Source: a virus
IMG/VR virus record: IMGVR_UViG_3300044858_005681
Coordinates: 1 to 37,049 of that record
Strand: one strand, 5' to 3'
Length of the DNA: 37,049 bases
Under the pieces are notes generated by a model. That model searched no databases, was not told where the DNA came from, and was given only the letters and a program-made list of their open reading frames with translations. Both the position numbers and the translations under genes were made by a program. How positions within the stretch are numbered: the first letter of the stretch is position 1; each line of letters begins with the position of its first letter. Of this stretch, positions 13,759-20,685 are shown one piece after another.

Positions 13759-14036
13759 TCGCGCCCGATATTCGCGGCGCGATTGCCGTAGCCTATGATG
13801 CGCTGGCAGCAGCGGAACGCGAACCAAACCGCATGACGCAGCTTCTCCACCTGCGCCGCGCCAGCCTGGCACTGCAAGCGATGGAAGCGGCGGCTGAGCG
13901 TGTTTCCGCCATGGAACATTCCCCCATCCCGCCGCACTGGCGCCAGCAGCCGGTAGCCCTGGCCGATCTGCCGCCGAATGTAGTGCCCATCCGCCCCGTG
14001 CGGTGCATCCTTATCCATCATGGGGGCGCGGCATGA
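13755..14036 (+). CDS. Unrecognised helical 93-aa protein
   Basis: Starts at ATG 13755 (MIAPDIRGAIAVAYDALAAAE), overlapping the previous stop. A long, mostly helical N-terminal half is rich in Ala and Arg; the C-terminal third is Pro-rich (HSPIPPHWRQQPVALADLPP). No recognised domain. Gene size and coupling fit the rest of the operon. Confidence 0.5.
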   Translation: MIAPDIRGAIAVAYDALAAAEREPNRMTQLLHLRRASLALQAMEAAAERVSAMEHSPIPPHWRQQPVALADLPPNVVPIRPVRCILIHHGGAA

Positions 14037-14755
14037 TCAGTCTTGAAGAACGCGTGGCCCGCCTGGAAGCCCAGGTGGCGGCGTTAGTGGCGCCGCGCAC
14101 CATCGCCCGCGTATTCACGCCGGAACGCGACGCATTGCTGACGCAGGATTGGCAGGCGGGCAAGCGCGCCACGGAAATCCTGCCGCGGCTGAACGCGCTG
14201 CCCGGCGCGGCGCCAGTGGCAAGCGTGCAAGCCGTGACATCGCGCGCCATGAAGCTGCACTTAAAAAGGCCGGCAGGCTGGAAAGCGGCCACCTTATCCG
14301 ATTCCGCCACCACAGTCTGGCATCAGGAACGGCAGGCGCTACTCCGCGCCGAATATGGCCGCATGAAGCCGCAACTGTTGCTGGAAGCGATCAACGCCCT
14401 ACCAGGGCAGCGGATTGAAAGCGTGGATTCACTCCGTCGCGCAGCTGCGCGCTTCCGCATCAAAAGCGCGCGCCTTCTGGTGCCAAGCAAGGCAGCGCCA
14501 CCACCCGCACCCAAACCGCCGCGCGCCTGGCCCGTAACACCAGCGCCGGAACCAGAACCGGAGCCCTTGACGCCCGAAGAACAGGAAGCCGCGGTGGCGG
14601 ATGCCTGGACGCGCAAACACGCCCGAGCGATGGAATTGTTCGGCCAAGGCAAATCGGCCGAGGCTGTATCCGCCAGCATCAAGGTGCCGCTGCGCGAAGC
14701 CTTTCGCCTGCTTGGCGAATATCGCAACCAGGCAGCGCAAAGGAAGGCCGCGTGA
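14033..14755 (+). CDS. Protein with two SANT/GcrA-like DNA-binding repeats
   Basis: 240 aa from ATG 14033. A short coiled coil (SLEERVARLEAQVAALV) leads into two similar modules: FTPERDALLTQDWQAGKRAT followed by EILPRLNALPG (about 28-58), and VWHQERQALLRAEYGRMKPQ followed by LLLEAINALPG (about 101-131). Each is followed by a basic helix (VTSRAMKLHL; SLRRAAARFRI). This resembles the Myb/SANT-like head of GcrA-type regulators in duplicate. A Pro-rich linker and a third helical region with an HTH-like look (GKSAEAVSASIKVPLREAF) end the protein. Probably a DNA-binding regulator; target unknown. Confidence 0.55.
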   Translation: MISLEERVARLEAQVAALVAPRTIARVFTPERDALLTQDWQAGKRATEILPRLNALPGAAPVASVQAVTSRAMKLHLKRPAGWKAATLSDSATTVWHQERQALLRAEYGRMKPQLLLEAINALPGQRIESVDSLRRAAARFRIKSARLLVPSKAAPPPAPKPPRAWPVTPAPEPEPEPLTPEEQEAAVADAWTRKHARAMELFGQGKSAEAVSASIKVPLREAFRLLGEYRNQAAQRKAA

Positions 14756-15177
14756 TGATGCACCAGGCACTTCAACAGGCGCCGCTATTCGGCCAGCGCT
14801 ACATCGAAGAAATCCGTCAAAACCTGAATCGCAGCCATCGCGCATGGAGCTTCCAGGGCAAGAAAAGCCGCCACTTCGCGCATATTGATCTGGCGCAGGA
14901 TGCGCATGGCGGCTGGTGGGCGGCGTGGCATTGGTCCATCCACACCATCCCCGATAGCTACAGCGGCACCATCGGCGGCGGAGGCCCAAAGGATTACGCG
15001 GGCCGAAGCAAGCACCGCGCGCTTATTGATGCGCTGAACGCCATCATCAGCCGCCTGCCCGAAAGCAACTGCGGCGCAGGCAAGGAATTCGATGCCATCC
15101 GCTTAGCTACCCGCGGCGCTTTGGGCGATGCGTTGCGCGCGCGTTTTGCCGAGATCGAGCGAAAGGAGGCCGCGTGA
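14755..15177 (+). CDS. Unrecognised 140-aa protein
   Basis: ATG 14755 is favoured by AAGGAAGG 6 nt upstream; a GTG at 14752 is the alternative. The middle is Trp/His-rich (HGGWWAAWHWSIHTIPDSYS) with Gly-rich turns, and the C-terminal half is helical. No family recognised. Intact and coupled on both sides. Confidence 0.55.
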   Translation: MMHQALQQAPLFGQRYIEEIRQNLNRSHRAWSFQGKKSRHFAHIDLAQDAHGGWWAAWHWSIHTIPDSYSGTIGGGGPKDYAGRSKHRALIDALNAIISRLPESNCGAGKEFDAIRLATRGALGDALRARFAEIERKEAA

Positions 15178-15410
15178 TGGCTGACATTTACCTGGATGCA
15201 ATAGACGTTCACCGCGCCTTGGCCGCCGCCTGCAAGCGCGCCGGCGGCCAGAAGGCATTCGCCGATACGCACCACCTATCCAGCACTTACGTGAATGACG
15301 TGCTGCATGGGCGGAGGGACGCGGGCGACGGAATCCTTGACGCCCTCGGCCTTGTGCGGGTGGTGCGGTATAAACGGATGAACCCCAAAGCAAAGCAGGG
15401 GGCGGCGTGA
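15177..15410 (+). CDS. Small Cro/XRE-like HTH protein
   Basis: 77 aa from ATG 15177, placed 7 nt after a perfect AAGGAGG (15163-15169). The body is an HTH: RAGGQKAFADTHHLSSTYVN, then DVLHGRRDAGDGILDALGL, typical of small phage Cro-like proteins in which LSSTYVNDVL is the recognition region. Strong translation and a mid-operon position suggest a second-tier regulator acting after rightward transcription starts. Confidence 0.65.
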   Translation: MADIYLDAIDVHRALAAACKRAGGQKAFADTHHLSSTYVNDVLHGRRDAGDGILDALGLVRVVRYKRMNPKAKQGAA

Positions 15411-16069
15411 TGAAGAGCATCGTTGAACGCCCGATCCTGTTCAGCGCCGAAATGGTCCGCGCCATTTTGGATGGCCGCAAGACGCAAACGCGGCGGGTGA
15501 TGAAGCCGCAGCCTTATGTTGATGCGAATGGAAACGCGCGCTGGAAAAACATAAACTTTGGCCAGGACTTGAAGCGAGCACCCTTATTTAAGGCGCTGGC
15601 ATCGCCCATCCCATGCAGCAGCACAAAGCGCGTTCTCTGCCCCTACGGCAAACCCGGCGATCTGCTTTGGGTGCGGGAGACATGCGCGATTGTTGGCAGC
15701 GTGGACCCAGGCTGGGTTCTTTACCGCGCGAGCGGCTACGAGGCCGAGTGTGAGCGGTATGGTTTCGATAGACCCTACCCTGACGAGAAACTGGTGCGCT
15801 GGCACCCTTCGATCCACATGCCGCGCTGGGCATCGAGGATTACGCTCCGCATTACGGATATTCGCGTGGAACGGTTGCACGAGATTACGGAAGACGATGC
15901 GCGGGCGGAGGGCTGCCCATATTCAGCCGAGTGGGCGGGGAGATTTGCAGACCGCGACGAGACGGCAAAAACTTGGTTTAAAAGCCTCTGGAACAAGATC
16001 AAAGGCCCCGGCGCATGGGACGAAAACCCCTGGGTGTGGGTGGTGTCGTTTGAAAGGGTGGAGCCATGA
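15410..16069 (+). CDS. ASCH-domain phage protein
   Basis: 219 aa, start ATG 15410 (a GTG lies 3 nt upstream). It has the signature of phage ASCH-like proteins: RPILFSAEMVRAILDGRKTQ-TRR at the N-terminus, GKPGDLLWVRETC near residue 83, WHPSIHMPRWASRITLRITD-IRVERL, ITEDDARAEG and finally NPWVWVVSFERV. The ASCH/PUA-like fold binds RNA or modified nucleotides. Its role in phage biology is not established; a link to RNA handling or modified bases is possible. Confidence 0.75.
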   Translation: MKSIVERPILFSAEMVRAILDGRKTQTRRVMKPQPYVDANGNARWKNINFGQDLKRAPLFKALASPIPCSSTKRVLCPYGKPGDLLWVRETCAIVGSVDPGWVLYRASGYEAECERYGFDRPYPDEKLVRWHPSIHMPRWASRITLRITDIRVERLHEITEDDARAEGCPYSAEWAGRFADRDETAKTWFKSLWNKIKGPGAWDENPWVWVVSFERVEP

Positions 16070-16296
16070 GCAATCGCAACACCCCCACGGCGCTGTCACT
16101 GACCGGGCCCCCAAGGTATGAACCCGCGCCCTGGGTTGATCCCTTCGGCGGCTGCCCTGCCTTGTGGGGGCTGGTGAACGAAAGCGTAAGCAGCAGACCG
16201 CGCGCCATAAAGATAGGCGACGGCATCCTGACGCAGCGATCCCGCGAGGAAGTGGCGCGCATCACGCAAAGGCTGGGCGGGAAGGCGAGGCCATGA
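16066..16296 (+). CDS. Unrecognised 76-aa protein
   Basis: ATGA overlaps join it to the ASCH gene and to the excisionase-like gene. The first half is Pro/Gly-rich (TGPPRYEPAPWVDPFGGCPA) and may be disordered; the second half is basic (QRSREEVARITQRLGGKA). No motif recognised. Confidence 0.5.
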   Translation: MSNRNTPTALSLTGPPRYEPAPWVDPFGGCPALWGLVNESVSSRPRAIKIGDGILTQRSREEVARITQRLGGKARP

Positions 16297-16676
16297 CTGA
16301 CCGCCTCCGCACCATGGCAGACCTGGCCGCGCTTCTCCAATGCGCCCCAAAAACAGCGCGCCGGCGGCTGAATGACGCCATGGTGAAGGACCTCGGCTTG
16401 CATGTCACGCGCCGGGGCCGCACCATTCTATTTACTGACCAGCAATTTCACCGGGTAATTCAAGCTCTCCAATGGCGATGCACCTCCGAAAACGCGGCGC
16501 GATCTGGTATGCGTCCGGCACCGTCAGGGTCGGGCGGGAAAGCCATGCGGTCCGGGAATTCAGCACAGGAGCAAGTGCGCGAATTGACGCAGAGGCTGTT
16601 GCAGCAGCCGAAGAATCGCGCATCAGGCAAGCCGCGCTTGCAGGCCCTGCCGGGCGGGCGCGCGGCCTTACCATAG
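16293..16676 (+). CDS. Excisionase-like HTH protein overlapping the integrase
   Basis: 127 aa from ATG 16293. Residues about 6-60 form a winged-helix/AlpA-type HTH: TMADLAALLQCAPKTARRRL, then GLHVTRRGRTILFTDQQFHRVIQAL. The arrangement DNA-binding protein then integrase is typical of xis-int. From about residue 61 on, its codons overlap the first 68 codons of the integrase in another frame for about 205 nt, and this tail looks non-globular. An earlier natural end cannot be seen, so the overlap is probably real but unusual in length. Confidence 0.65.
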   Translation: MTDRLRTMADLAALLQCAPKTARRRLNDAMVKDLGLHVTRRGRTILFTDQQFHRVIQALQWRCTSENAARSGMRPAPSGSGGKAMRSGNSAQEQVRELTQRLLQQPKNRASGKPRLQALPGGRAALP

Positions 16677-17497
16677 CCGCGGCGATCCAAGCCTATCTGA
16701 CCCGCCCCGGGGGCGTCGCGCGGCAGGATGTTCAAAAGCTGGCCCGCGTGAATGACGCCATAGGCGCCTTCACCCTGGCCGATACCGCCGCCGCCTGGGC
16801 AGCATGGCAGGCAGAAAACCCCGCCCATAGCCCCGCCACCGCCACCCGCTACCGCGCGCTGCTGACCGCTGCCATCCGCACCGCCTGCGCCGGCATAGGC
16901 GCCGATGCGCCCGCGCTGCCCGCCGTGCGGCACCGCAAGCGGGAAATCCTGGCGCACCTGACCGATACCGAACGCGCGGCCCTTCTGCGGTCCTACAGCC
17001 CCCACGCCGCCTGCTCGGTGCTGCTTTTGGCCTATCAGGGGATGCGCACGCGGGAAGCCCTTAGGCTGGACTGGCGCGATGTGGATTGGGCCACAGAGAC
17101 CTTACGGATACCTGCCCAGCGCGCCAAGGCAGGCCGCGCGCGGGCCGTGCCAATGCACCCGCGCGTCAGGATGCTGCTTTATGGGATGTGGTGTGCCGTC
17201 GGCGAACCCCAGGCCGGCACTGTGTTCCTGAGCGCGCGGGGCGAACCCTATGCCGACACCCGCGACATAGGCGGCAATCCCCTGGCAGCCGCACACCGCA
17301 CCGCCTGCCGGAAGGCTGGCGTGAAGGGCTTCAGGGTGCATGACTGGCGCCATGACTGGGCCGCGCGCATGGTGCTGGCCGGTGTGGATCTGGTGACGCT
17401 GATGGAAATCGGCGGCTGGCAGTCCCTGGCCATGGTCCAGCGCTACGCGACGATCCGGGCAGACCATCGCCGGGAAGCAATTGCCCGGCTGGCGTAG
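16472..17497 (+). CDS. int: Tyrosine-family integrase
   Basis: 341 aa (ATG 16472, alternative 16478). The N-terminal 60 residues form a small arm-type binding domain (RKRGAIWYASGTVRV). The core-binding domain covers about 62-155 and the catalytic domain about 160-341. Active-site residues visible: Arg192 in YQGMRTREAL, a Lys at about 219, His290 and Arg293 in VHDWRHDW, Trp316 in GGWQSL and the nucleophile Tyr325 in MVQRYAT. It recombines attP with a tRNA-Met gene: the tRNA half-gene lies 160 nt downstream. It is the last gene of the rightward operon and is expected to be silent in the lysogen. Confidence 0.95.
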   Translation: MAMHLRKRGAIWYASGTVRVGRESHAVREFSTGASARIDAEAVAAAEESRIRQAALAGPAGRARGLTIAAAIQAYLTRPGGVARQDVQKLARVNDAIGAFTLADTAAAWAAWQAENPAHSPATATRYRALLTAAIRTACAGIGADAPALPAVRHRKREILAHLTDTERAALLRSYSPHAACSVLLLAYQGMRTREALRLDWRDVDWATETLRIPAQRAKAGRARAVPMHPRVRMLLYGMWCAVGEPQAGTVFLSARGEPYADTRDIGGNPLAAAHRTACRKAGVKGFRVHDWRHDWAARMVLAGVDLVTLMEIGGWQSLAMVQRYATIRADHRREAIARLA

Positions 17498-17500
17498 GGG

Positions 17501-17630
17501 GCCATTTTGCTGATGTCAGGAAAATGGTACCGAATCACTGCCGAGATTTTGCCGGGTTGAGATGGCCAAAACAGGCAAAAACCGGGCAAAACTGGCCTCA
17601 AATGGCACTTTGAATTTCGGGCCATTTTGC
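17501..17630. repeat. Candidate integrase arm-type sites
   Basis: The decamer GCCATTTTGC occurs at 17501-17510 and 17621-17630. Related inverted or variant copies lie between them: GGAAAATGGT (17519-17528), GGCCAAAACAGGC and GGGCAAAACTGGCC. CCATTTT and AAAATGG (17502-17508, 17521-17527) also form a dyad. Repeated short sites flanking a core beside int are what P-arm integrase/IHF sites look like. No T-tract, so not a terminator. Confidence 0.5.
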
Positions 17631-17658
17631 AAAGTCCTGTTATATTCTAAGGAGAAAT

Positions 17659-17709
17659 TGGTAGCGGCGAGCGGACTTGAACCGCTGACCCCGGCATTAT
17701 GAGTGCCGG
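17659..17709 (-). other. attP core: 3' half of a tRNA-Met(CAT) gene
   Basis: Read on the minus strand from 17709: anticodon stem CGGCA/TGCCG around loop CTCATAA (anticodon CAT), a 5-nt variable region, T-stem AGCGG/CCGCT around TTCAAGT, acceptor strand CGCCGCT, discriminator A and CCA ending at 17659. The 5' half (acceptor and D-arm) is absent upstream of 17710. This is the usual integrase target segment carried in a phage attP, which restores the host tRNA on integration. It could also serve elongator Met or the modified tRNA-Ile(CAT). Confidence 0.85.
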
Positions 17710-17774
17710 TGGTTCTCGTAAATTGTCGCCTGATTTTATATACTTAACCGGCTACCGTATAAGCTTTGCCGAGA

Positions 17775-18536
17775 TTATGCCGGAAACCTCACCTTCCACG
17801 CATCCAGCACCCGCGCAAACAGCGCGCGCCGATCTACCAAACCATGCAAACCACCATTCACGCGGCGCGTGATAGGCTCCACCATCACCCCGCCGCCCTG
17901 ATCCGCCATCTCATTTAGCCCAGCATCGGCCCACCACCAGGTGCTACCCAGCGCGGCACCAACCGGCGTGGCCAGGCGGGCCGACGCGTCTTCAGCTTCA
18001 CCCCAGCCAAGAGCATGGGCCATGCGCTCATGATTTTCGCGGCCCGTTACCTGGATCAGCCCGTGGCCACGGAATCGCCAGCCGTCATTCGGGAACACAT
18101 TACCCATGCGCCCGCCATACACGCGATTCGCCAGCGCCTGGGGCTGGCGCACGAAGGGCATGGCATCAGCTTCCAGCGGGAAGCGCTTCGGCCAGGTGGC
18201 GCAGATGCGCCCTGGGGTGGAATACATCATGTCTTCCACCAGGCGCGTCAGGCCGGCGCTTTCATGCCCCACCTGCGCCAGGAAATGCGCGATGCGGAAG
18301 CGGCTGGTGATGTGATAGGCGGCCATGGCGGCGGAAAGTGCTTCAGCATAGGCGGCGGCGTCCGCGCGCGGGAAAACCTCAGCCACGAAACCACGCGAAA
18401 GCAGCGAGGCGAGCGGCTTGGGCGGCGGTGAATATTCACTGGCAGGCACCGGGTTTGCGCTGGATGGCGGGATCTGCAGGGGCGCGGGCGGCGGTGAATT
18501 TTCACTGGCGCGACGGCCAAAGGGCCACCACTTCAT
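17775..18536 (-). CDS. Endolysin, GH19 chitinase/lysozyme family
   Basis: 253 aa from ATG 18536, overlapping the o-spanin stop. A short N-terminal leader (MKWWPFGRRAS) and a proline-rich linker containing two SE(N/Y)SPPP repeats precede the GH19 domain (about 45-253). Catalytic Glu92 is in QVGHESAG, and FRGHGLIQVTGRENH is the conserved substrate-cleft segment. It cleaves the glycan strands of peptidoglycan at the end of infection. There is no clear signal peptide, so release probably needs the holin. Last gene of the leftward late transcript, next to attP. Confidence 0.92.
   Translation of the reverse strand: MKWWPFGRRASENSPPPAPLQIPPSSANPVPASEYSPPPKPLASLLSRGFVAEVFPRADAAAYAEALSAAMAAYHITSRFRIAHFLAQVGHESAGLTRLVEDMMYSTPGRICATWPKRFPLEADAMPFVRQPQALANRVYGGRMGNVFPNDGWRFRGHGLIQVTGRENHERMAHALGWGEAEDASARLATPVGAALGSTWWWADAGLNEMADQGGGVMVEPITRRVNGGLHGLVDRRALFARVLDAWKVRFPA
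18421..18509. repeat. Pair of 23-bp direct repeats inside the endolysin linker
   Basis: A 23-mer at 18421-18443 recurs at 18487-18509 with one mismatch. Each contains a dyad (GTGAATATTCAC, perfect, in the first; GTGAATTTTCAC in the second). In frame they encode the SEYSPPP and SENSPPP linker repeats, so protein-level duplication explains them. A regulatory role is not needed. Confidence 0.5.
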
Positions 18537-18772
18537 GGCCGCACCATGCCGCGCACGGCGCGCAGCTTGCCGCGGCAATCCGCCCCGGCTTCCACCAGGT
18601 CTATGATGAATTCGGCCAGCAGCGGATCATTCACCTGCCCGGCCAGGCGCGGTTCATCTCGGCACACCAGCAGGCTATCGGGCACGGTCACCGCCGGCGC
18701 CTTGGCGCAGCCCGTCCAGAACGGCGCGAATAGCAGGGCTATCAACGCAGGCAGTGGTTTTCGGTGCGGCAT
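18533..18772 (-). CDS. Rz1-like outer-membrane spanin lipoprotein
   Basis: 79 aa. A signal peptide (PLPALIALLFAPFWTGC) ends in a lipobox-like cysteine at about residue 22. The rest carries the conserved pattern of o-spanins from alphaproteobacterial phages: VPDSLLVCRDEP in the middle and AGADCRGKLRAVRG at the end. The gene starts inside the i-spanin gene in another frame, the classical Rz/Rz1 nested arrangement. With Rz it fuses the two membranes in the last lysis step. The -3 lipobox position is Trp, which is unusual. Confidence 0.78.
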   Translation of the reverse strand: MPHRKPLPALIALLFAPFWTGCAKAPAVTVPDSLLVCRDEPRLAGQVNDPLLAEFIIDLVEAGADCRGKLRAVRGMVRP

Positions 18773-19007
18773 AGATCACCCTTCGGATTGGTTCGATTCG
18801 CGCGGCCTGGGCAGCGGCTTCAGCCGCCTGCGCTTCCAGCGCGGTAATGGCGCGGGCTTTTGATTCCGCCTGCGCTTCTGCGGCTTCCGCCCGGGCCGTG
18901 GCAGCGTGCCGCCCGGCGCGTTCCAGCCAGGCCCAACCGGAAAGCGCAGCCAGCACACCAGCCATGGCAACCCAGCGGCCAATGGGGGAAAGCAGAAGAG
19001 CGATCAC
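18675..19007 (-). CDS. Rz-like inner-membrane spanin
   Basis: 110 aa. An N-terminal transmembrane anchor (about 10-27, GRWVAMAGVLAALSGWAWL) is followed by an Ala/Glu/Arg-rich periplasmic coiled coil (AEAQAESKARAITALEAQAA) and a C-terminal segment with TTACVDSPAIRAVLDGL. Starts in an ATGA overlap with the methyltransferase stop. The o-spanin gene begins within it. Architecture and nesting are diagnostic. Confidence 0.82.
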   Translation of the reverse strand: MIALLLSPIGRWVAMAGVLAALSGWAWLERAGRHAATARAEAAEAQAESKARAITALEAQAAEAAAQAARIEPIRRVIYAAPKTTACVDSPAIRAVLDGLRQGAGGDRAR

Positions 19008-19686
19008 GCCACCGCATCCCGGAACATATCGCCTTGCCGCTGCGCTTCTTCTATGCGGCGGCAGGCTACATCGAAGTAGCGCGGCTCGATCTCAATTCCG
19101 GTGAAGGGATGCTTCATTGAAATCGCCGCAAGGCCGGTCGGCCCAGAACCCATGTATGGGTCAAGGATAACGCCGCCCGGCGGAACTTTTGCCTGCTGAA
19201 TGCACCAACGCATCAATTCAACTGGCCTCTGGGTAGGATGCGCGCCCCTTCGATCGGCGGGCTCAGAACTTCCAACAGCGCCACCGGCGGAAAAAAGCGG
19301 CTTCACGCGCACCACCTGGGCGCGATTGATCCAAGCCATTTCTGCATCCCCTTGATAATTGTAGCCCCGCCCACAACGCTTATCCCGCACAAGCCAACCA
19401 CCGGCTGGCACGCAATTTGCGGGGGGGGTAGCAAATTGTAAAAATGATGCGCGCCCCAAAGAACTACGCGATCTGCAAAAGCAAGCCATGGCGCCGGATC
19501 AAACGCCGCGTCATCGCCAAAGATGGCTGGCCATTCATTCCAACCCCCACTTTTGTTTTGCCGAAGCGCTAAGGCCTGCCCATAAGGCGGATCACTAATC
19601 ACCGCCGCTGGCCGATCCAGCCCCGGCGCAATCTCCCGGCAGTCGCCCAGGTACAGCGTCGCCAGCCCAATCTTTTCAACGCGCAC
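19004..19686 (-). CDS. Beta-class DNA methyltransferase, frameshifted at a C8 tract
   Basis: A site-specific DNA methylase in two frames. The first part, from a GTG at 19686, has LYLGDCREI and the catalytic SDPPYG (motif IV) and runs to GAHHFYNLLP. The second part, in another frame, resumes with ANCVPAGGWLV, then HPTQRP and DPYMGSGPTGLAA (motif I, SAM binding). Motif IV before motif I marks the beta class, as in CcrM-type enzymes, so the target is N6-A or N4-C. The break is exactly at eight Gs (19421-19428 of the plus strand); nine would give one open frame. It could be assembly error, phase variation or ribosomal slippage. It sits inside the lysis cassette. Confidence 0.8.
19421..19428. repeat. 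G8/C8 homopolymer in the methyltransferase gene
   Basis: Eight consecutive Gs on the plus strand (Cs in the message). One more base would join the two reading frames of the methyltransferase. It looks like a slipped-strand phase-variation tract, but such runs are also common assembly error sites. Confidence 0.75.
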
Positions 19687-19687
19687 C

Positions 19688-19867
19688 TTACTTCCGCTCC
19701 GGCAAAACGGCGGACACAAGGCCCAGCAACACCCCGCATGACAGCGCGATATGCGTCACCGCCGTATCCCCCGTGTCCAGGCCAGCCACGGAAAGGCACA
19801 CCCAGATTAGGCTGCGCATGGTGCCGGGCTCAGCCAGGCGCGCGCGCAGATAGTCAATCGCTTTCAT
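19688..19867 (-). CDS. Holin-like two-span membrane protein
   Basis: 59 aa from ATG 19867, with AAGGGAAA 7 nt upstream; an in-frame ATG at 19888 would add MDEREIV. Two hydrophobic segments (about 17-31, SLIWVCLSVAGL; about 38-54, IALSCGVLLGLVSAVL) are joined by a short acidic turn (DTGD) and end with PERK. Size, two spans, basic tail and position before spanins and endolysin fit a small holin that triggers lysis. Confidence 0.65.
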   Translation of the reverse strand: MKAIDYLRARLAEPGTMRSLIWVCLSVAGLDTGDTAVTHIALSCGVLLGLVSAVLPERK

Positions 19868-19916
19868 CACGATTTCCCTTTCATCCAAATTGTCAGCAAG
19901 GCGCCGATCGGCGCGG

Positions 19917-20126
19917 TTAAGGCGCTTCCATGCGGCTGCGATGGCGGGACATCACAAACCAGGCAACATCGGAACCCGCTTCCTGCAAGCGCTGGCGCGC
20001 CGCTTCCTTGAACGCGGCTTCAAGCGCGGCCTGCATTGCCAGAAAATCCAGCCCGCCACCGGCCTCAGCCATGGCGGTAATGGCCGCGCGCACAATGGCA
20101 TCGCGGCTTTCCTGCCAGGGCTCCAT
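19917..20126 (-). CDS. Unrecognised 69-aa protein of the lysis region
   Basis: A helical protein (ESRDAIVRAAITAMAEAGGG, then LAMQAALEAAFKEAARQRL) without membrane span. It starts in a TGATG overlap with the upstream XhlA-like gene, which supports translation. No family recognised; it could assist the neighbouring holin. Confidence 0.5.
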   Translation of the reverse strand: MEPWQESRDAIVRAAITAMAEAGGGLDFLAMQAALEAAFKEAARQRLQEAGSDVAWFVMSRHRSRMEAP

Positions 20127-20371
20127 CAGTGCCAGGAGAATTTCACGAAGGACGACACCACTTGAAACGCCGCGACGATGGCGGCGATCACAATCGCCCA
20201 GGCACGCACCAGGCCTTCCATCTTCACACCACGCTGCGCCAGTTCAATTCTGATATTCGAAATGCCGTCATTGATTCCCTTGTACCGTTCCTCACACACC
20301 GCTTCATGCACGGCCTGGCGGCGTTCCACATCATTCAACCTGGCGCCAAGGCTGCTTTCCGGCGGGCCCAT
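20126..20371 (-). CDS. XhlA-like coiled-coil/TM protein
   Basis: 81 aa. The N-terminal 50 residues are a coiled coil (ARLNDVERRQAVHEAVCEER, then GISNIRIELAQRGVKMEGL) and the C-terminus is a single span (VRAWAIVIAAIVAAFQVVSS) with a short polar end. This is the layout of the haemolysin XhlA/holin-accessory family. It is the first lysis-module gene, ATGA-type coupled to the fibre-adaptor gene. Confidence 0.6.
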   Translation of the reverse strand: MGPPESSLGARLNDVERRQAVHEAVCEERYKGINDGISNIRIELAQRGVKMEGLVRAWAIVIAAIVAAFQVVSSFVKFSWH

Positions 20372-20373
20372 GA

Positions 20374-20670
20374 TCAGCGGTCCCGCACGTATAGCCGGGC
20401 GGAGCGCTCAATGGTGCGCCCGCCCGTGGTGGTGATCCGGCAGGCCAGCACGTAATCAGATCCCGCGACGCCGCCCGAAAGGAAAGTGGAAGCCTTCGAA
20501 CCGATGATTTGTTGTACCCCGGCGGTAAGCCCCGCCGGCACAGTCCAAACAGCAGTTGCAATGGTGTCAGCGGGGGAAGAAAGGGCAAGCTCAGCCTCAA
20601 AATCAATTGCCCAATCTGTCACGTCAGATGGGTCTTTATCATCCTCGAAGCGCGGAATGGGCAGAGACAT
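20374..20670 (-). CDS. Phage fibre-tail adaptor-like protein
   Basis: 98 aa, AAAGGTGA 6 nt before ATG 20670. It has the beta-sandwich pattern of small phage tail-fibre adaptors: DPSDVTDWAIDFEAEL, TIATAVWTVPAGLTAG, FLSGGVAGSDYVLACRITTT and GGRTIERSARLYVRDR. It probably connects receptor-binding parts to the tail tip. It lies at the 3' end of the tail genes, before the lysis module. Confidence 0.65.
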   Translation of the reverse strand: MSLPIPRFEDDKDPSDVTDWAIDFEAELALSSPADTIATAVWTVPAGLTAGVQQIIGSKASTFLSGGVAGSDYVLACRITTTGGRTIERSARLYVRDR

Positions 20671-20685
20671 GTCTTCACCTTTCTT

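Noticed and set aside
17498-17530. Intrinsic terminator after int from the CCATTTT/AAAATGG dyad
   Set aside because: The loop is 12 nt, the stem A/T-rich and no T-tract follows. It is better explained as part of the repeated integrase-arm boxes.
17659-17760. Complete tRNA gene next to the integrase
   Set aside because: Anticodon arm, T-arm and 3' acceptor are present, but no D-arm or matching 5' acceptor strand lies in the preceding sequence. It is a half-gene, hence attP.
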